Source: an uncultured Dysosmobacter sp. (lineage in GTDB: Bacteria > Bacillota > Clostridia > Oscillospirales > Oscillospiraceae). From it: a stretch of 64,000 nucleotides of DNA. The position numbers and the translations under genes were made by a program. Under the pieces are notes generated by a model. The model did no database searches. It saw only the letters and a list, made by a program, of their open reading frames with translations, and had not been told where the DNA came from. This document shows, piece after piece, positions 12,947 through 23,014 of the stretch. Each line of letters opens with the position of its first letter. Position 1 is the stretch's first letter. Location of the stretch: assembly GCA_934565855.1 (NCBI GenBank), contig CAKTIO010000003.1:1-64000 (forward strand), written 5' to 3'.

Positions 12947-15433
12947 ATGAAATTCCGTTCCGCCCCCGCGCCTGCCGCTCCGGCAGTCTCCGTGCTGCCC
13001 TCTGCCCAGCCCTTTACCCTGCTGGACAAGCTGTTTCCCTTTGTGTTCCCGGTGCTGCTGTTTGCCGCCATGACCATCCAGACCCCCGGCATGGCGTTTG
13101 TGCTGGCGGCGCTGGCGCTGGTCAGCTTTGTGGGGCGCGCCCCCTTTGCCGCCCTCCGGTCCCGGGTCACCGTGGCGTCCGTGGGCTTTCTGCTGTTCCT
13201 GCTGGCGCAGCTTGCCGCCGCCCTGTATGCGTCGGACGGGGCGGACGCCGCCAACGGGCTGGTGAAGCTGGTGGCTTCCGGCTCCGTGGGGGTGCTGGTG
13301 CTCACCCGTCTGCACAGGGACAATGTCCGCAGGCTGCTGTGGGGGCTGTGCGCCGTGTGCGCCGTGGTGGCGCTGCTGTGCGTGTCCGTGGGCGTCGGCG
13401 GCAGTCTGTTTCAGGCGTTCAACTCCCTGATGCACGTCTTCGGCGCCAGCTATGACAATCTGCTGGACGCCGGCTTGTCCGCCGCCAACAACTCCCGCTT
13501 CAACGGCATTTACCGGGACGGCAACGTTTCCGCCGCCCTGCTGTCCCTGTCCGCCCTGCTGTCTCTGCATCTGGCGCTGACGGAGGAAAAAAAGCCCCTC
13601 CGGGCGCTGGCGGTCCTGCTGGCGGGGGTCAACGCCATGAGCTTCTTCCTGTCCCTCAGCCGCGGCGCCCTGCTGTGCATGGTCCCCGCCGTGCTGGTCT
13701 ATCTGCTGGCGGTGGGTCCGGACCGCCGCCTGTCCCTGTTCTTTCTGGGTGTCTGCACCCTGCTGCCCACGGTGGCGCTGTCCGCCCTGTCCATGAAATT
13801 TTTGCAGGAGGGCAGCCCCGTTCCCACTCTGCTGACCCTTGCCTGCGGCGTCCTCGCCGCCGTGCTGGACCTGCTGCTGGGTCGCCGCCTGACCGCCGCC
13901 CTTGCCGGGCATGGCAAGGCGTTCGCCCTGTCGCTGGCGGCGCTGGCAGTGGTGTGCGTGGGCTATGCCGTCGCCGCGGTGAACGTCACCGGCAGCCTGA
14001 CTCTGGCGGGCAATAACCGGGTCCTCCGCGCCGTGGACCTGCCCGCCGGGACCTACACCGTCTCCGTGGACATGACCTATACGGAGCGGGAGCCGCAGCT
14101 GACCTTCCTGACCCAGAGCTACCAGCAGTCGGCGGAGAACACCGCCACCGTGCTGTACCGGGGCGGCGTGGAGGGCGCGTCCTTTACGCTGGAGCAGGAC
14201 GCCCACGTTCTGGTGCAGCTGGACGCGCTGGACGAATATGACGTGGTTTTCCGTGCCGTCACCGTCACGGACGGCGCACAGACCTACGCCGTGAAGCTGG
14301 GTTATCCGCTGCTGCCGTCCTTCGTGGCAAACCGCCTGCAGGACAACCTGCTGCAAAGCTACTCCCTCCAGCAGCGCTTCCGCTATGACGCGGACGGCTG
14401 GAAGCTGTTCACCCGCCGCCCCCTGACGGGCTACGGTCTGGGCGGCTCCACCCCGTGGATCTACTCCGTCCAGCCCTACTATTACGAGAGCCTGTTCCTC
14501 CACAACCACATTTTACAGGTGGCGGTGGACAACGGCGTGATAGGTCTGGCGCCCTTCCTCATGCTGCTGCTGGGCGCGCTGGCGCTGTGCCTGCGGGGCA
14601 GAAAGCAGGGGGACCCCCTTGCCGCCGCCCTGCTTGCCTGCTGGACCATGATGAATCTGCACAGCCTGATGGAGATCAGCTTCTCTATCCGCGCCTACCA
14701 GTGCGTGGCGTGGGTCCTGCTGCTGCTTCCCGCCGTGCTGTACGCCAAGCCGCTGGAAAGGCATGCCGTTGCCGCCGGGCGGGTGACTGCCGCGCTGGCG
14801 TTTGCCGTGCTTGCCGCCGTCACCGCCGTGGACGGGCTGCACTACCGCGCCCAGTCCTATTGGGCGGACTATTCCCCCAGTGACGCATATGCGTATATGG
14901 ACACCCTCGGCTCCCTGATCCGGCAGGACCGTCTGGACCACCAGACCTACCAGCTGAACTACATCGCCCAGTGGGTGGGCATGGACCGTCCCAGCCGCTA
15001 CAGCGCCAACGCCAACCGCTACATCCGGGAGCTGCGCGCCAAGGGGACCTACTACGGCTGCACGTCTCTGGCGGTGTACCAGTACCTGCCCGCCGGAGAT
15101 CTGGACGAGGCGTTTGCCGCCTCCCGCCAGGGCATCGCCCAGCTGGCAAGCAATCCCCAGGTGTGGGATCAGGAGGTGGAGACGTACCGCACCGTCTACC
15201 TGAGCTCCATCCAGCCGGAGCAGGCGGAGGACTTCGTGTCCGGCGTGCTGGCGCTTCAGTCCCTGCTGGAGGATTACCGCGCCAATGTCTGGCAGGACTA
15301 TGACGTGACCCTCTCCGACGCCAACGCGGCGTTCCTCACCAGTGTTTCCCAGCTGGCGCAGCAGGACCTCTCCGGCGCCGCGCTGTATACCGCCCTGACG
15401 GTGCTGGCGCAGTCCGCTGGAGCGCAGGGGTAA
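12947..15433 (+). CDS. O-antigen ligase/polymerase-like membrane protein
   Basis: 828 residues. About ten hydrophobic segments fill residues 15-345. A soluble block (about 350-500) interrupts them, and a membrane stretch (about 520-630) with a GYGLGG...SLFLHNHILQ-type segment follows, typical of Wzy_C/WaaL proteins. The C-terminal 190 residues are helical and TPR-like. Such proteins join or polymerise lipid-linked glycans on the outer face of the membrane. It is separate from, and much larger than, the polymerase in the glycan operon (30513). It might therefore glycosylate surface proteins such as the adjacent S-layer protein. That role is inference from position. Confidence 0.7.
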   Translation: MKFRSAPAPAAPAVSVLPSAQPFTLLDKLFPFVFPVLLFAAMTIQTPGMAFVLAALALVSFVGRAPFAALRSRVTVASVGFLLFLLAQLAAALYASDGADAANGLVKLVASGSVGVLVLTRLHRDNVRRLLWGLCAVCAVVALLCVSVGVGGSLFQAFNSLMHVFGASYDNLLDAGLSAANNSRFNGIYRDGNVSAALLSLSALLSLHLALTEEKKPLRALAVLLAGVNAMSFFLSLSRGALLCMVPAVLVYLLAVGPDRRLSLFFLGVCTLLPTVALSALSMKFLQEGSPVPTLLTLACGVLAAVLDLLLGRRLTAALAGHGKAFALSLAALAVVCVGYAVAAVNVTGSLTLAGNNRVLRAVDLPAGTYTVSVDMTYTEREPQLTFLTQSYQQSAENTATVLYRGGVEGASFTLEQDAHVLVQLDALDEYDVVFRAVTVTDGAQTYAVKLGYPLLPSFVANRLQDNLLQSYSLQQRFRYDADGWKLFTRRPLTGYGLGGSTPWIYSVQPYYYESLFLHNHILQVAVDNGVIGLAPFLMLLLGALALCLRGRKQGDPLAAALLACWTMMNLHSLMEISFSIRAYQCVAWVLLLLPAVLYAKPLERHAVAAGRVTAALAFAVLAAVTAVDGLHYRAQSYWADYSPSDAYAYMDTLGSLIRQDRLDHQTYQLNYIAQWVGMDRPSRYSANANRYIRELRAKGTYYGCTSLAVYQYLPAGDLDEAFAASRQGIAQLASNPQVWDQEVETYRTVYLSSIQPEQAEDFVSGVLALQSLLEDYRANVWQDYDVTLSDANAAFLTSVSQLAQQDLSGAALYTALTVLAQSAGAQG

Positions 15434-15547
15434 CGGGAAAAACGGCAATTCCCGGCGAAAACGGGGCATTTGGGTAAAATACTGACGAAAATGGAAAAGG
15501 CACCCAGCAAAGTTTGTGTAAGATGCCAGTAAATTTTGAAAGCTACT

Positions 15548-15589
15548 TGTCGAAATGTAACCCTTTTTGTAACCGGTGTGTGATATACT
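15548..15589 (+). promoter_or_regulatory. TGTAACC direct-repeat promoter, copy 2
   Basis: TGTAACC at 15556-15562 and 15568-15574, nine bases, TATACT (15584-15589) with TGA ahead of it. A Spo0A-box core TGTCGAA (15548-15554) adjoins the first repeat. It lies just ahead of the c-di-GMP riboswitch; the interval 15434-15547 shows nothing else. Confidence 0.6.
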
Positions 15590-15610
15590 ACGAGTAAGCT
15601 AAGAGGAAAT

Positions 15611-15692
15611 GATGACAACGGCAAACCAGTGGAAACGCTGGGACGCAAAGCTATGGGGACTAAAGCGCAAGCCAAGTCAGCCCGGTCACCAA
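15611..15692 (+). promoter_or_regulatory. c-di-GMP-I (GEMM-I) riboswitch aptamer
   Basis: The conserved core is present in order: GGCAAACC, a short hairpin closed by GGAAAC, GGGACGCAAAGC, GGGGACTAAAGC, and a 3' half with GCCAAGTCAGCCCGGTC. No T-rich terminator follows before the ribosome site near 15716, so control of translation or of mRNA stability is more likely than attenuation. It sits in the leader of the adhesin at 15728. Confidence 0.9.
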
Positions 15693-15727
15693 GCATTTCG
15701 GACTCTGAAACACGGAAAGGAGACGAG

Positions 15728-18700
15728 ATGATGAGAAGCAAAGCAACCGCAAAGCACCGCATTGCAGCCCTGGGTATGGCTGCGGCTCTGATCCTGAGCA
15801 TTGCCCCTGTTAACGCATTGGCAGTCGACGAGACGTGGGAGGTAGGCAAGGAGTTTACTTCCGATAGCGTTGACAAAACACCTTACGACAAAAAGATCCC
15901 GGAAAATACAAAGTGGGTAGGACCGGAGGCGAAGTATACCTACGCAGAGGAACCCTCCTGCGAGATGGATGAGGGCGAGGTCAAGTGGTCTGAGGAATGG
16001 ACAGAGATTTCTGAGGCAGATTACAAGGCACTGGACACAACCCTCTACACCGATGATCAGCACAAGAAAGTGGAAACCACGACTTCGTATACCTACACCT
16101 ATACGGTGACAGAATGGGACCATCATAAGCCTGTTGAGGTAGAGAAGGAATATACTGGTACCATTTACCGTTGGGATAATGGACGTTGGGAAGAAATTCC
16201 GAATCCTGAAATCTACAATGGGAAAATGTATGCTGTGTGGGGTTGGAATTATGAGGAACTGACCCGCCACGAAAATATCAAGACGGTGTATTCTGTGCAG
16301 ACACCCAGCGTTCACCGTCATAGTAAAGAAGCTGGCTGCTATAAGCTGCTCAAGACAGAGTACGTCTGGACTCTGACGGGCTACACCGTAGATTCCGTGA
16401 CCATTGAGGATCACATTGCCGATCAGGGCAAGCTGGTGGCAGTGACTACTGGTGATACCCCGGTCAGCTATCAGTGGTACATGGATAACTACGATACGGC
16501 TATTGAAGGTGCGACTTCCGCAGAGCTGAATGCTTTCAATGGAAATGAAGCAGTTGTTACCGCTGGTCACACCTATATCGTAAAGGCTTTTGGCTATGAG
16601 GATAATGAGGGCAAGAGCGCATCGATAGACGGTCAGTATTACACCGAACTGCAAAACGGCGGCTTTGAGACCCCATATGTTGGTATGAGAGATCAGTTGC
16701 CCAATGGTACGCCGAATCTCTACTGGCAGACTACGGGTGTAGACCCTGCTGGTTTGGGACGTGATGTGGAGCTGTTCAGCAATGCCTCTCGTCTTCACTT
16801 TGCTAAGGGTGGAGAAGAAATCAATCAAGGCAACAGCTATGTTTCCGGCAGCAATAAGCAGGCAGCGGAAATCAACGCAGAAGCTTACGGCGCACTCTAT
16901 CAGGATGTGCTGACCAAGCCCGGCTCCACCCTGCATTGGAGCTTTGTCCACCGTGGACGTGATGGCGATGACACAATGTCTCTGGTCATCGACAATGCTG
17001 TGAACGGTTTTACGAACATCAAAGACCGTAAGAACGTTCCTGATGAATATGTACAGGTTACGGCAACGGATTTCCGTACCTGGGGCTACTATCAGGGCAG
17101 TTATACAGTTCCTGAGGGACAGTATGTCACCCGCTTCTACTTTGTATCAGTCGATGCCAAGGGTCAAGCGACACAGGGCAACTACCTGGATAATGTGTCG
17201 TTCTCCGCAACGATGCCTACGCCTCCCCCGCAGACCTATCAATATGAGATTAACTATTTCGTAGATGGTGAAAAGCAGAGTGAATCTGAGACAGGTACTG
17301 CGACTGCTGGCAACCGTGTAAGTCCCAGCAGGATGAATAGCTATCTGGATAGCTATGACCCTGCAGCAGGCTATGATTACAGCACGACCCCGGTAATGGA
17401 AATCAGCGCTACGGGAAAGAACGTCCTGGATGTCTATTTCGTAACTCCCAGCTACACTGTGGAGTATTACACCAAGGAAAACGACACGACTTCCCAGATT
17501 ACTGATTCCGATTCTATCCCCGAACTTAGAAATGCTCCTTGGGGTGGTAAGGCTGCATATGGCACACCTGTTTTTGCCCGTAGCTTGACCCCCAATGTCC
17601 CCCAGACCTTGACTGTGGGTGACAGCGTTTATCAGCTTACCAATCCCGATGAATCGCTGACCATGACCAAAGGTGAGGAGAATGTGCTGAAGGTGTACTA
17701 TACCTTCCTGAAGCACACCTACGCGACCATTCATTATGACTGGACCACGGACAGCAAGGCAGCCGACAAGCACCCTGCTTCTGATAAAAACCTGCCCTTT
17801 ACCGATACCAATATCACGAACCTGAACAATGGCTATCAGACAGCGAAGCTGCCCGTCTCCGCAGAGAGGGACTGGACTATCAGTGGCTGGTACAAGGATG
17901 CAGAAGGCAAGGACAAGTTTGTGGCTACCAGCGATACGCTGAAGGATGGCGATACTTTGTACGCCAAGGCAACCTACACGGCTCCTACTCTGTACTATGT
18001 CCATTATGAGTATGCGCCCGGTTCTGAGCAGGTGGGTACTTTGCCCGAGGATGCAAACAACATTACGCTGGAAGCCTTGCAGGGAACCACGGTCTCTGCC
18101 ATCACTGGTCTGCCCGAGGGCTACACCTTCCAGGGCTGGTATGTGGATGCAGAGGACGGCGTACAGCTGAAGCCCTTCCATGCAGAAAATCTGTCCGGCG
18201 TAACCAAGAGTATTACCCTCTATGCGAACATCACCTACAAGGCTCCCGAACATCCCTACACCGTGGTGTATGAGTATTATCAGACCATCAACGGAAAGAC
18301 CTCCCGAATCGGTGAGGAGACAATCGTTGATAAGGAACTGATTACCGAGGAAGCGGCAAAGGGTATCACCACCGATACCATTCGGGAAGCTGCTCCTGCG
18401 GAGAAAGAATACAAGAGTGTGATGTATGCAAAGAGCTCTATGGCTACCGACTGTGAGAAGTTTGGTACCTGGGCTGGCGGTAATCTGACCTATAAGCTCA
18501 AGTATTTCTACAGCACCTACACCGAAGGCAGCCTGACCATCAAAAAGACCGTATCCGGTCTGTCCGACACCAAGCTGCTGAAGGACCTGACCTTCTCTGT
18601 CTACGCAGGGAACAATGAAACTCTGGTGGCAGATGAAACCCCGGTGGCAACGGTCTCCTATAAGGACTTCCGCGATGGCAAGTACATCATTAAGGACCTG

Positions 18701-19633
18701 CCCGTCGGCACCTATATTGTCACCGAGACCAACGGCGAAGTAGCTGGCTACACTTGGAATGCGGAGACCACCTCTCATGTGGCAAGGATTCTCGACACCA
18801 CTGGCGTTGGCGAAGCATACTTCCTGAACAAGTACACCGAGAAGACCTATAACATCTACTTCGATGGTAATGAACGCGGCACCATTACCTATGGCGGTCA
18901 GCGTTGGACCATTCAGGAGGATTATGAAGAAGTGAACGGCGAGAGCCGCTCCACCGGCAAAGAAGCCTGGACCCATAACACCGATGATGCCACAGTTGCA
19001 GGTGCCGTGGCTGGCGAGAACCAGACCCGCTATATCCTGCCCTTCTCCAAGCTGAACGGCGTCGGCAAGAGCATCCCCATGCCCACCGTCACCGCAAAGG
19101 AAGGCTACAAGGTCCTGGACGGTTGGTTCACTGGTGCGGATGGCAGCGGTGAGAAGTTCACCAGTCCCGCAGAGGCAGTGGCATACATGGATGCCAAGGG
19201 CGAGACCAGCGTTGTCTACTATGCACAGTATGATGAGATTAAGAATCCCCCTGTTGATCCGATAGACCCCGTTGACCCGGTGGACCCTGTTGACCCGGTG
19301 GATCCTGTTGACCCGGTAGACCCCGTTGACCCGGTAGATCCTGTTGACCCAGTGGATCCCACTCCCAGTACTCCCAGCGGTCCCGCAGATGACGGTCACC
19401 TGATCGAGACCCTGCCCGACGCAGATGTTCCCAAGTCTGAGATCCCCGATGACGATGTGCCTCTGACGGATGTTCCCGAAGAGAACGTCCCTATGGAGGA
19501 ACTGCCCGACGGTGATATTCCTCTGGCAGATGTTCCCCAAACTGGCGATCCCTCCGCATGGCTTCTGCTGGCTGCCGCTGTCTCCGGCTGCGGTCTGGCT
19601 CTGCTGATGAACAAGCGGAAGAAGGCAGAGTAA
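15728..19633 (+). CDS. Large sortase-anchored adhesin-like protein under c-di-GMP control
   Basis: 1301-residue surface protein. Signal peptide about residues 1-33. A CBM/galactose-binding-like region (about 308-495) begins NGGFETP. Several MucBP/InlB-type beta repeats lie between 503 and 845. A Cna-B/SpaA-type domain (about 935-1040) contains LTIKKTVSG and the DLPVGTYIVTETN strand. Another InlB-like repeat (to about 1170) is followed by a VDP-repeat linker and a Pro/Asp-rich spacer. The sorting signal is VPQTG (1269-1273) with a hydrophobic segment and RKKAE tail. The start follows AAAGGAG. No sortase gene is in the window. Large (S/N/V)PxTG adhesins behind c-di-GMP riboswitches are known in Clostridioides difficile. 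Confidence 0.85.
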   Translation: MMRSKATAKHRIAALGMAAALILSIAPVNALAVDETWEVGKEFTSDSVDKTPYDKKIPENTKWVGPEAKYTYAEEPSCEMDEGEVKWSEEWTEISEADYKALDTTLYTDDQHKKVETTTSYTYTYTVTEWDHHKPVEVEKEYTGTIYRWDNGRWEEIPNPEIYNGKMYAVWGWNYEELTRHENIKTVYSVQTPSVHRHSKEAGCYKLLKTEYVWTLTGYTVDSVTIEDHIADQGKLVAVTTGDTPVSYQWYMDNYDTAIEGATSAELNAFNGNEAVVTAGHTYIVKAFGYEDNEGKSASIDGQYYTELQNGGFETPYVGMRDQLPNGTPNLYWQTTGVDPAGLGRDVELFSNASRLHFAKGGEEINQGNSYVSGSNKQAAEINAEAYGALYQDVLTKPGSTLHWSFVHRGRDGDDTMSLVIDNAVNGFTNIKDRKNVPDEYVQVTATDFRTWGYYQGSYTVPEGQYVTRFYFVSVDAKGQATQGNYLDNVSFSATMPTPPPQTYQYEINYFVDGEKQSESETGTATAGNRVSPSRMNSYLDSYDPAAGYDYSTTPVMEISATGKNVLDVYFVTPSYTVEYYTKENDTTSQITDSDSIPELRNAPWGGKAAYGTPVFARSLTPNVPQTLTVGDSVYQLTNPDESLTMTKGEENVLKVYYTFLKHTYATIHYDWTTDSKAADKHPASDKNLPFTDTNITNLNNGYQTAKLPVSAERDWTISGWYKDAEGKDKFVATSDTLKDGDTLYAKATYTAPTLYYVHYEYAPGSEQVGTLPEDANNITLEALQGTTVSAITGLPEGYTFQGWYVDAEDGVQLKPFHAENLSGVTKSITLYANITYKAPEHPYTVVYEYYQTINGKTSRIGEETIVDKELITEEAAKGITTDTIREAAPAEKEYKSVMYAKSSMATDCEKFGTWAGGNLTYKLKYFYSTYTEGSLTIKKTVSGLSDTKLLKDLTFSVYAGNNETLVADETPVATVSYKDFRDGKYIIKDLPVGTYIVTETNGEVAGYTWNAETTSHVARILDTTGVGEAYFLNKYTEKTYNIYFDGNERGTITYGGQRWTIQEDYEEVNGESRSTGKEAWTHNTDDATVAGAVAGENQTRYILPFSKLNGVGKSIPMPTVTAKEGYKVLDGWFTGADGSGEKFTSPAEAVAYMDAKGETSVVYYAQYDEIKNPPVDPIDPVDPVDPVDPVDPVDPVDPVDPVDPVDPVDPTPSTPSGPADDGHLIETLPDADVPKSEIPDDDVPLTDVPEENVPMEELPDGDIPLADVPQTGDPSAWLLLAAAVSGCGLALLMNKRKKAE
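19253..19360 (+). repeat. Coding repeat for twelve Val/Ile-Asp-Pro triplets
   Basis: Units of about 9-18 bases, variants of GTTGACCCGGTGGACCCT, encode a (VDP)n wall-spanning linker. Unit number could change by slippage without shifting the frame. Confidence 0.85.
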
Positions 19634-19650
19634 TTTTTCCCCTACGCATT

Positions 19651-19686
19651 AGGTCCCCGAGCTTTTGCTCGGGGACCTTTTTTGCG
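19651..19686 (+). terminator. Rho-independent terminator of the adhesin gene
   Basis: GGTCCCCGAGC and GCTCGGGGACC arms around TTTT, then TTTTTT. Confidence 0.9.
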
Positions 19687-19835
19687 CTTTTCTGTCGGGG
19701 TGAGAAAGGAGAAAACCTGTAAAATGCAGTGTAAAGAAGGGAAGTGGTATCATGGAAAACGGAGGGGTTCTCCGGCGGCTACCGTTGATTTTTACAGAAA
19801 CACCTGGGGCAAAACAGGTTTTCCAAGGAAATCGG

Positions 19836-19864
19836 TTGCAACATCGGTAGATTAGTGATAAAAT
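19836..19864 (+). promoter_or_regulatory. Promoter of the glycan operon
   Basis: TTGCAA (19836-19841), 17 bp, TAAAAT (19859-19864), 85 bp ahead of the first gene. The rest of the 260-bp gap after the adhesin terminator shows no gene or clear structure. Confidence 0.55.
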
Positions 19865-19948
19865 AAATCAGATTATGGGAGTTTTTCACGTTTCCTGAAG
19901 GGACGAAGCATATAGGTTCCCCGGCAGGAAAACAGAAGGGAGCATCCG

Positions 19949-21139
19949 ATGAAAAACATACCTTTTTCCCCGCCGGATATTACTCAGGCGGAAATAGATG
20001 AGGTTGCCGCGGCACTGCGCTCCGGCTGGATCACTACAGGTCCCAGAACCAAGGAATTTGAAAAGCAGATCGCGGCGTATTGTGGAACAGAATACGCGGT
20101 GTGCCTGAACAGTGCCACCGCAGCGCTGGAGCTGACGCTGCGGGCGCTGGGCATTGGACCGGGGGATGAGGTCATTACCTCCGCCTATACATACACGGCT
20201 TCCGCCAGCCCTATCGTCCATGTGGGGGCAACTCCCGTGCTGGTGGATACTGCGAAGGATTCCTTTGAAATGGATTATGATGCGTTGTCCGTTGCCATTA
20301 CGGAAAGGACCAAGGCAATCATTCCGGTCGATATCGGCGGTATGCTCTGTGACTACGACCGGATCTTCGCCGTGGCAGAAGAAAAAAAGGCGCTGTTCCA
20401 GCCAGCCAACGCCACTCAGAAGCAAATAGGGCGGGTGGCAGTCGTAGCGGATGGCGCGCACAGCTTTGGTGCGGTCCGGCGGGGAAAACGCTCTGGCAGC
20501 ATTGCCGATTTCACGACCTTCTCCTTTCACGCGGTCAAGAATTTGACTACGGCGGAGGGGGGAGCCGCTGTCTGGCGGACGGATCTGGGTCTGGACGGTG
20601 ACGCACTGTACCGGGAATATATGCTCATGAGCCTTCACGGGCAAAGCAAGGACGCACTGGCAAAAACCAAGCTGGGCGCATGGGAATATGACGTGGTGGC
20701 ACCTTACTATAAGTGCAATATGACGGATATTATGGCAGCCATTGGGCTGGTACAGCTCAAGCGCTATCCGGAGCTGCTGAAGCGGCGTTATGACATGGTG
20801 CGCCAATATGATGCCCAACTGCCGCAGAAGATCCTGCGCCCCGCACATCTGGGACCGGACAGAGCTTCCAGCTGCCATCTCTATCTGGCAAGACTGCCAG
20901 GAAAGACCAACGAACAGCGCTCGGAAGTGATTACGAAAATGGCAGAGTGGAGAGTAGCATGCAATGTCCACTATAAGCCCTTGCCCCTGCTGACAGCTTA
21001 TAAAAATCTGGACTTCCGGATAGAGGATTATCCCAATGCCTATGCCCAGTTTGAAAATGAGATCACGCTGCCGCTGCACACGCTGTTGTCGGATGAAGAT
21101 ATCGCTTATGTATGCGATTGTCTAAAGGAGTGCTTGTAA
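19949..21139 (+). CDS. DegT/DnrJ/EryC1-family sugar aminotransferase
   Basis: 396-residue PLP enzyme that transfers an amino group to a nucleotide-linked keto-sugar. The N-terminal GWITTGPRTKEFE and the NSATAALELTLRALG segment are typical, and the PLP lysine is K197 in FHAVKNLTTAEGG. A C-4 aminotransferase (PglE/ArnB/PseC type) acting on the 4-keto product of the CapD/PglF-like enzyme at 37795 is the likeliest role, since a second aminotransferase in the operon fits the C-3 step. First gene of the operon; its stop overlaps the start of the sugar transferase by one base. It carries a short insertion around residues 145-165. Confidence 0.8.
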   Translation: MKNIPFSPPDITQAEIDEVAAALRSGWITTGPRTKEFEKQIAAYCGTEYAVCLNSATAALELTLRALGIGPGDEVITSAYTYTASASPIVHVGATPVLVDTAKDSFEMDYDALSVAITERTKAIIPVDIGGMLCDYDRIFAVAEEKKALFQPANATQKQIGRVAVVADGAHSFGAVRRGKRSGSIADFTTFSFHAVKNLTTAEGGAAVWRTDLGLDGDALYREYMLMSLHGQSKDALAKTKLGAWEYDVVAPYYKCNMTDIMAAIGLVQLKRYPELLKRRYDMVRQYDAQLPQKILRPAHLGPDRASSCHLYLARLPGKTNEQRSEVITKMAEWRVACNVHYKPLPLLTAYKNLDFRIEDYPNAYAQFENEITLPLHTLLSDEDIAYVCDCLKECL

Positions 21140-21780
21140 TGCCAGCAGTAGAGCAGGAGCAGTCAGTTTGCCTTCCGTCTCGGGGACGGTTGGCAAGAAA
21201 ACGCCTGTTTGATGTAGTCTGTTCCGCTTTAGGGCTGTTGCTCCTCAGTCCGGTACTGATACTGTGTGCCCTGTCAGTAGGACTGACCTCTCCCGGCGGC
21301 GTGATTTTCCGGCAGGAGCGCATCGGAAAAGACGGAAGACCCTTTATTATTTATAAATTCCGCACAATGCGGAAAGACAACGCAGGATTGAAAATTTCAA
21401 CCAGTGATGATATCCGCATTACTTCAGTGGGAAGAATTTTAAGAAAAACCAAATTAGATGAACTGCCGCAGCTGTGGAATGTTTTAAAAGGAAATATGAG
21501 CTTTGTAGGTCCCCGACCGGAGGTCCGGGAGTACGCAGAGCTTTACACCCCGGAGCAGCGGCAGGCACTGCTGGTGCGTCCCGGTATTACGGGCTTGGCA
21601 TCTATCCGCTACCGGAATGAAAACGACCTGCTTTCTGCCAGTGCGGACCCCAACCGCACCTATATCGAGGAGGTCATGCCGGCAAAGCTGGCACTGGATC
21701 TGGAATATATTCCCCGCGCCTGTGTCAGCTATGACATCCGGCTAATTCTGGAAACATTGGTCACGGTGGCGCGGGATTGA
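21139..21780 (+). CDS. Initiating sugar-phosphate transferase (PglC/WbaP type)
   Basis: 213-residue membrane enzyme that attaches the first sugar-1-phosphate to undecaprenyl phosphate. One N-terminal hydrophobic segment (about 23-45) is followed by the conserved bacterial sugar transferase domain: [19 protein letters not shown], then [15 protein letters not shown] and SFVGPRPE. The C-terminal RPGITGLA motif is also present. The length matches the minimal PglC/WbaP-core type without extra membrane helices. The start overlaps the preceding stop (TAATG). It would start glycan assembly on the inner membrane face. Confidence 0.9.
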   Translation: MPAVEQEQSVCLPSRGRLARKRLFDVVCSALGLLLLSPVLILCALSVGLTSPGGVIFRQERIGKDGRPFIIYKFRTMRKDNAGLKISTSDDIRITSVGRILRKTKLDELPQLWNVLKGNMSFVGPRPEVREYAELYTPEQRQALLVRPGITGLASIRYRNENDLLSASADPNRTYIEEVMPAKLALDLEYIPRACVSYDIRLILETLVTVARD

Positions 21781-21886
21781 ATAGAGAATATAGGAATTGA
21801 ACGATTTTATCTGACGGACAAGTTGATCTCCGTGATTGAGCACGTTCCTGAAAAGTGACCGCAAATACATAAGAAAGCGTGAAATT

Positions 21887-23014
21887 ATGCAATTTATTGA
21901 CCTAAAAGCCCAATATGCCGCGCTGAAAGATGATATCGACGCCAATATCCAGTCCGTACTCTCCTCCGCCCAGTTCATCGGCGGCAGCTATGTGAAGGAG
22001 CTGGAGCAGCAGCTTGCCGCTTTCACCGGCCGCAGGCACTGCATTACCTGTGCCAACGGCACGGATGCCCTCCAGCTGGCATTTATGGCGATTGGCATCA
22101 AGGCAGGCGACGCGGTGTTTGCTCCCGACATGACCTTCATTTCCTCCACGGAGCCTGCCGCCATGTTCGGCGCGGTGTCCGTGTTCTGTGACATTACCCC
22201 CGACACCTACACCCTCTGTCCGGAGAGTCTGGAGCGTCAAATCAAAGCCGTGATTACCGAGGGAAAGTACACTCCCAAGGCAGTGGTCGCGGTGGATATT
22301 CTGGGCAATCCCTGCGATTACGACGCCATCTCCGCTGTCTGCGAAAGGTACGGTCTCACCCTCATTGAGGATGCCGCACAGGGCTTCGGCGGAGAGTACC
22401 ACGGCAGAAGGGCTGGCTCCTTCGGGCGCATCGCCACCACGTCCTTTTTCCCGGCAAAGCCTCTGGGCTGCTACGGTGATGGCGGCGCGGTGTTCACAGA
22501 CGATGATGAGCTCAATACCCTGATCCGCTCCCTGTGCGTCCACGGCAAGGGTCCCGGCGGCAAATATGACAACATCCGGGTGGGCATGAACTCCCGGCTG
22601 GACAATTTGCAGGCGGGTGTGCTGCTGCCCAAGCTGAAGGCTCTGGCAGACTATGAGATGGACGCCCGCCAGACCGTGGCGGGACGGTATAGCGCCGCCT
22701 TTGCCGGAACACTCACCACGCCCTTTGTGGCGGAGGGCTGCGTGTCCGCCTGGGCGCAGTACGCGCTTTTGGCACAGGATACGGCGCAGCGGGACCGCAT
22801 CATCGCCCACCTGACGGAAAAGGGCATTCCCAACATGGTCTATTACCCCACGCCCCAGCATGCCCTGCCGGTGTTCCGGGACGAGCCCCGCTACGGCGAG
22901 GACTTCAAAAACGCCAATGACTACTGTGCCCGGACGTTCTCCCTGCCCATGCACCCCTACCTGACGGAGGCGGAGCAGCAGACCGTCATTGACGCGGTAC
23001 TGGAGGCGCTGTAA
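21887..23014 (+). CDS. WbpE/WlbC-like UDP-3-keto-hexuronate aminotransferase
   Basis: 375-residue DegT-family PLP enzyme beginning MQFIDLKAQYAAL, the opening typical of WbpE/WlbC proteins. Its PLP lysine is K191 in FFPAKPLGCYGDGG. The predicted reaction is C-3 amination of UDP-3-keto-GlcNAcA. It is followed with a one-base overlap by the matching N-acetyltransferase, the strongest support for this role. The ribosome site is weak, and a 106-base gap separates it from the sugar transferase; no promoter is obvious in the gap. Confidence 0.8.
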   Translation: MQFIDLKAQYAALKDDIDANIQSVLSSAQFIGGSYVKELEQQLAAFTGRRHCITCANGTDALQLAFMAIGIKAGDAVFAPDMTFISSTEPAAMFGAVSVFCDITPDTYTLCPESLERQIKAVITEGKYTPKAVVAVDILGNPCDYDAISAVCERYGLTLIEDAAQGFGGEYHGRRAGSFGRIATTSFFPAKPLGCYGDGGAVFTDDDELNTLIRSLCVHGKGPGGKYDNIRVGMNSRLDNLQAGVLLPKLKALADYEMDARQTVAGRYSAAFAGTLTTPFVAEGCVSAWAQYALLAQDTAQRDRIIAHLTEKGIPNMVYYPTPQHALPVFRDEPRYGEDFKNANDYCARTFSLPMHPYLTEAEQQTVIDAVLEAL

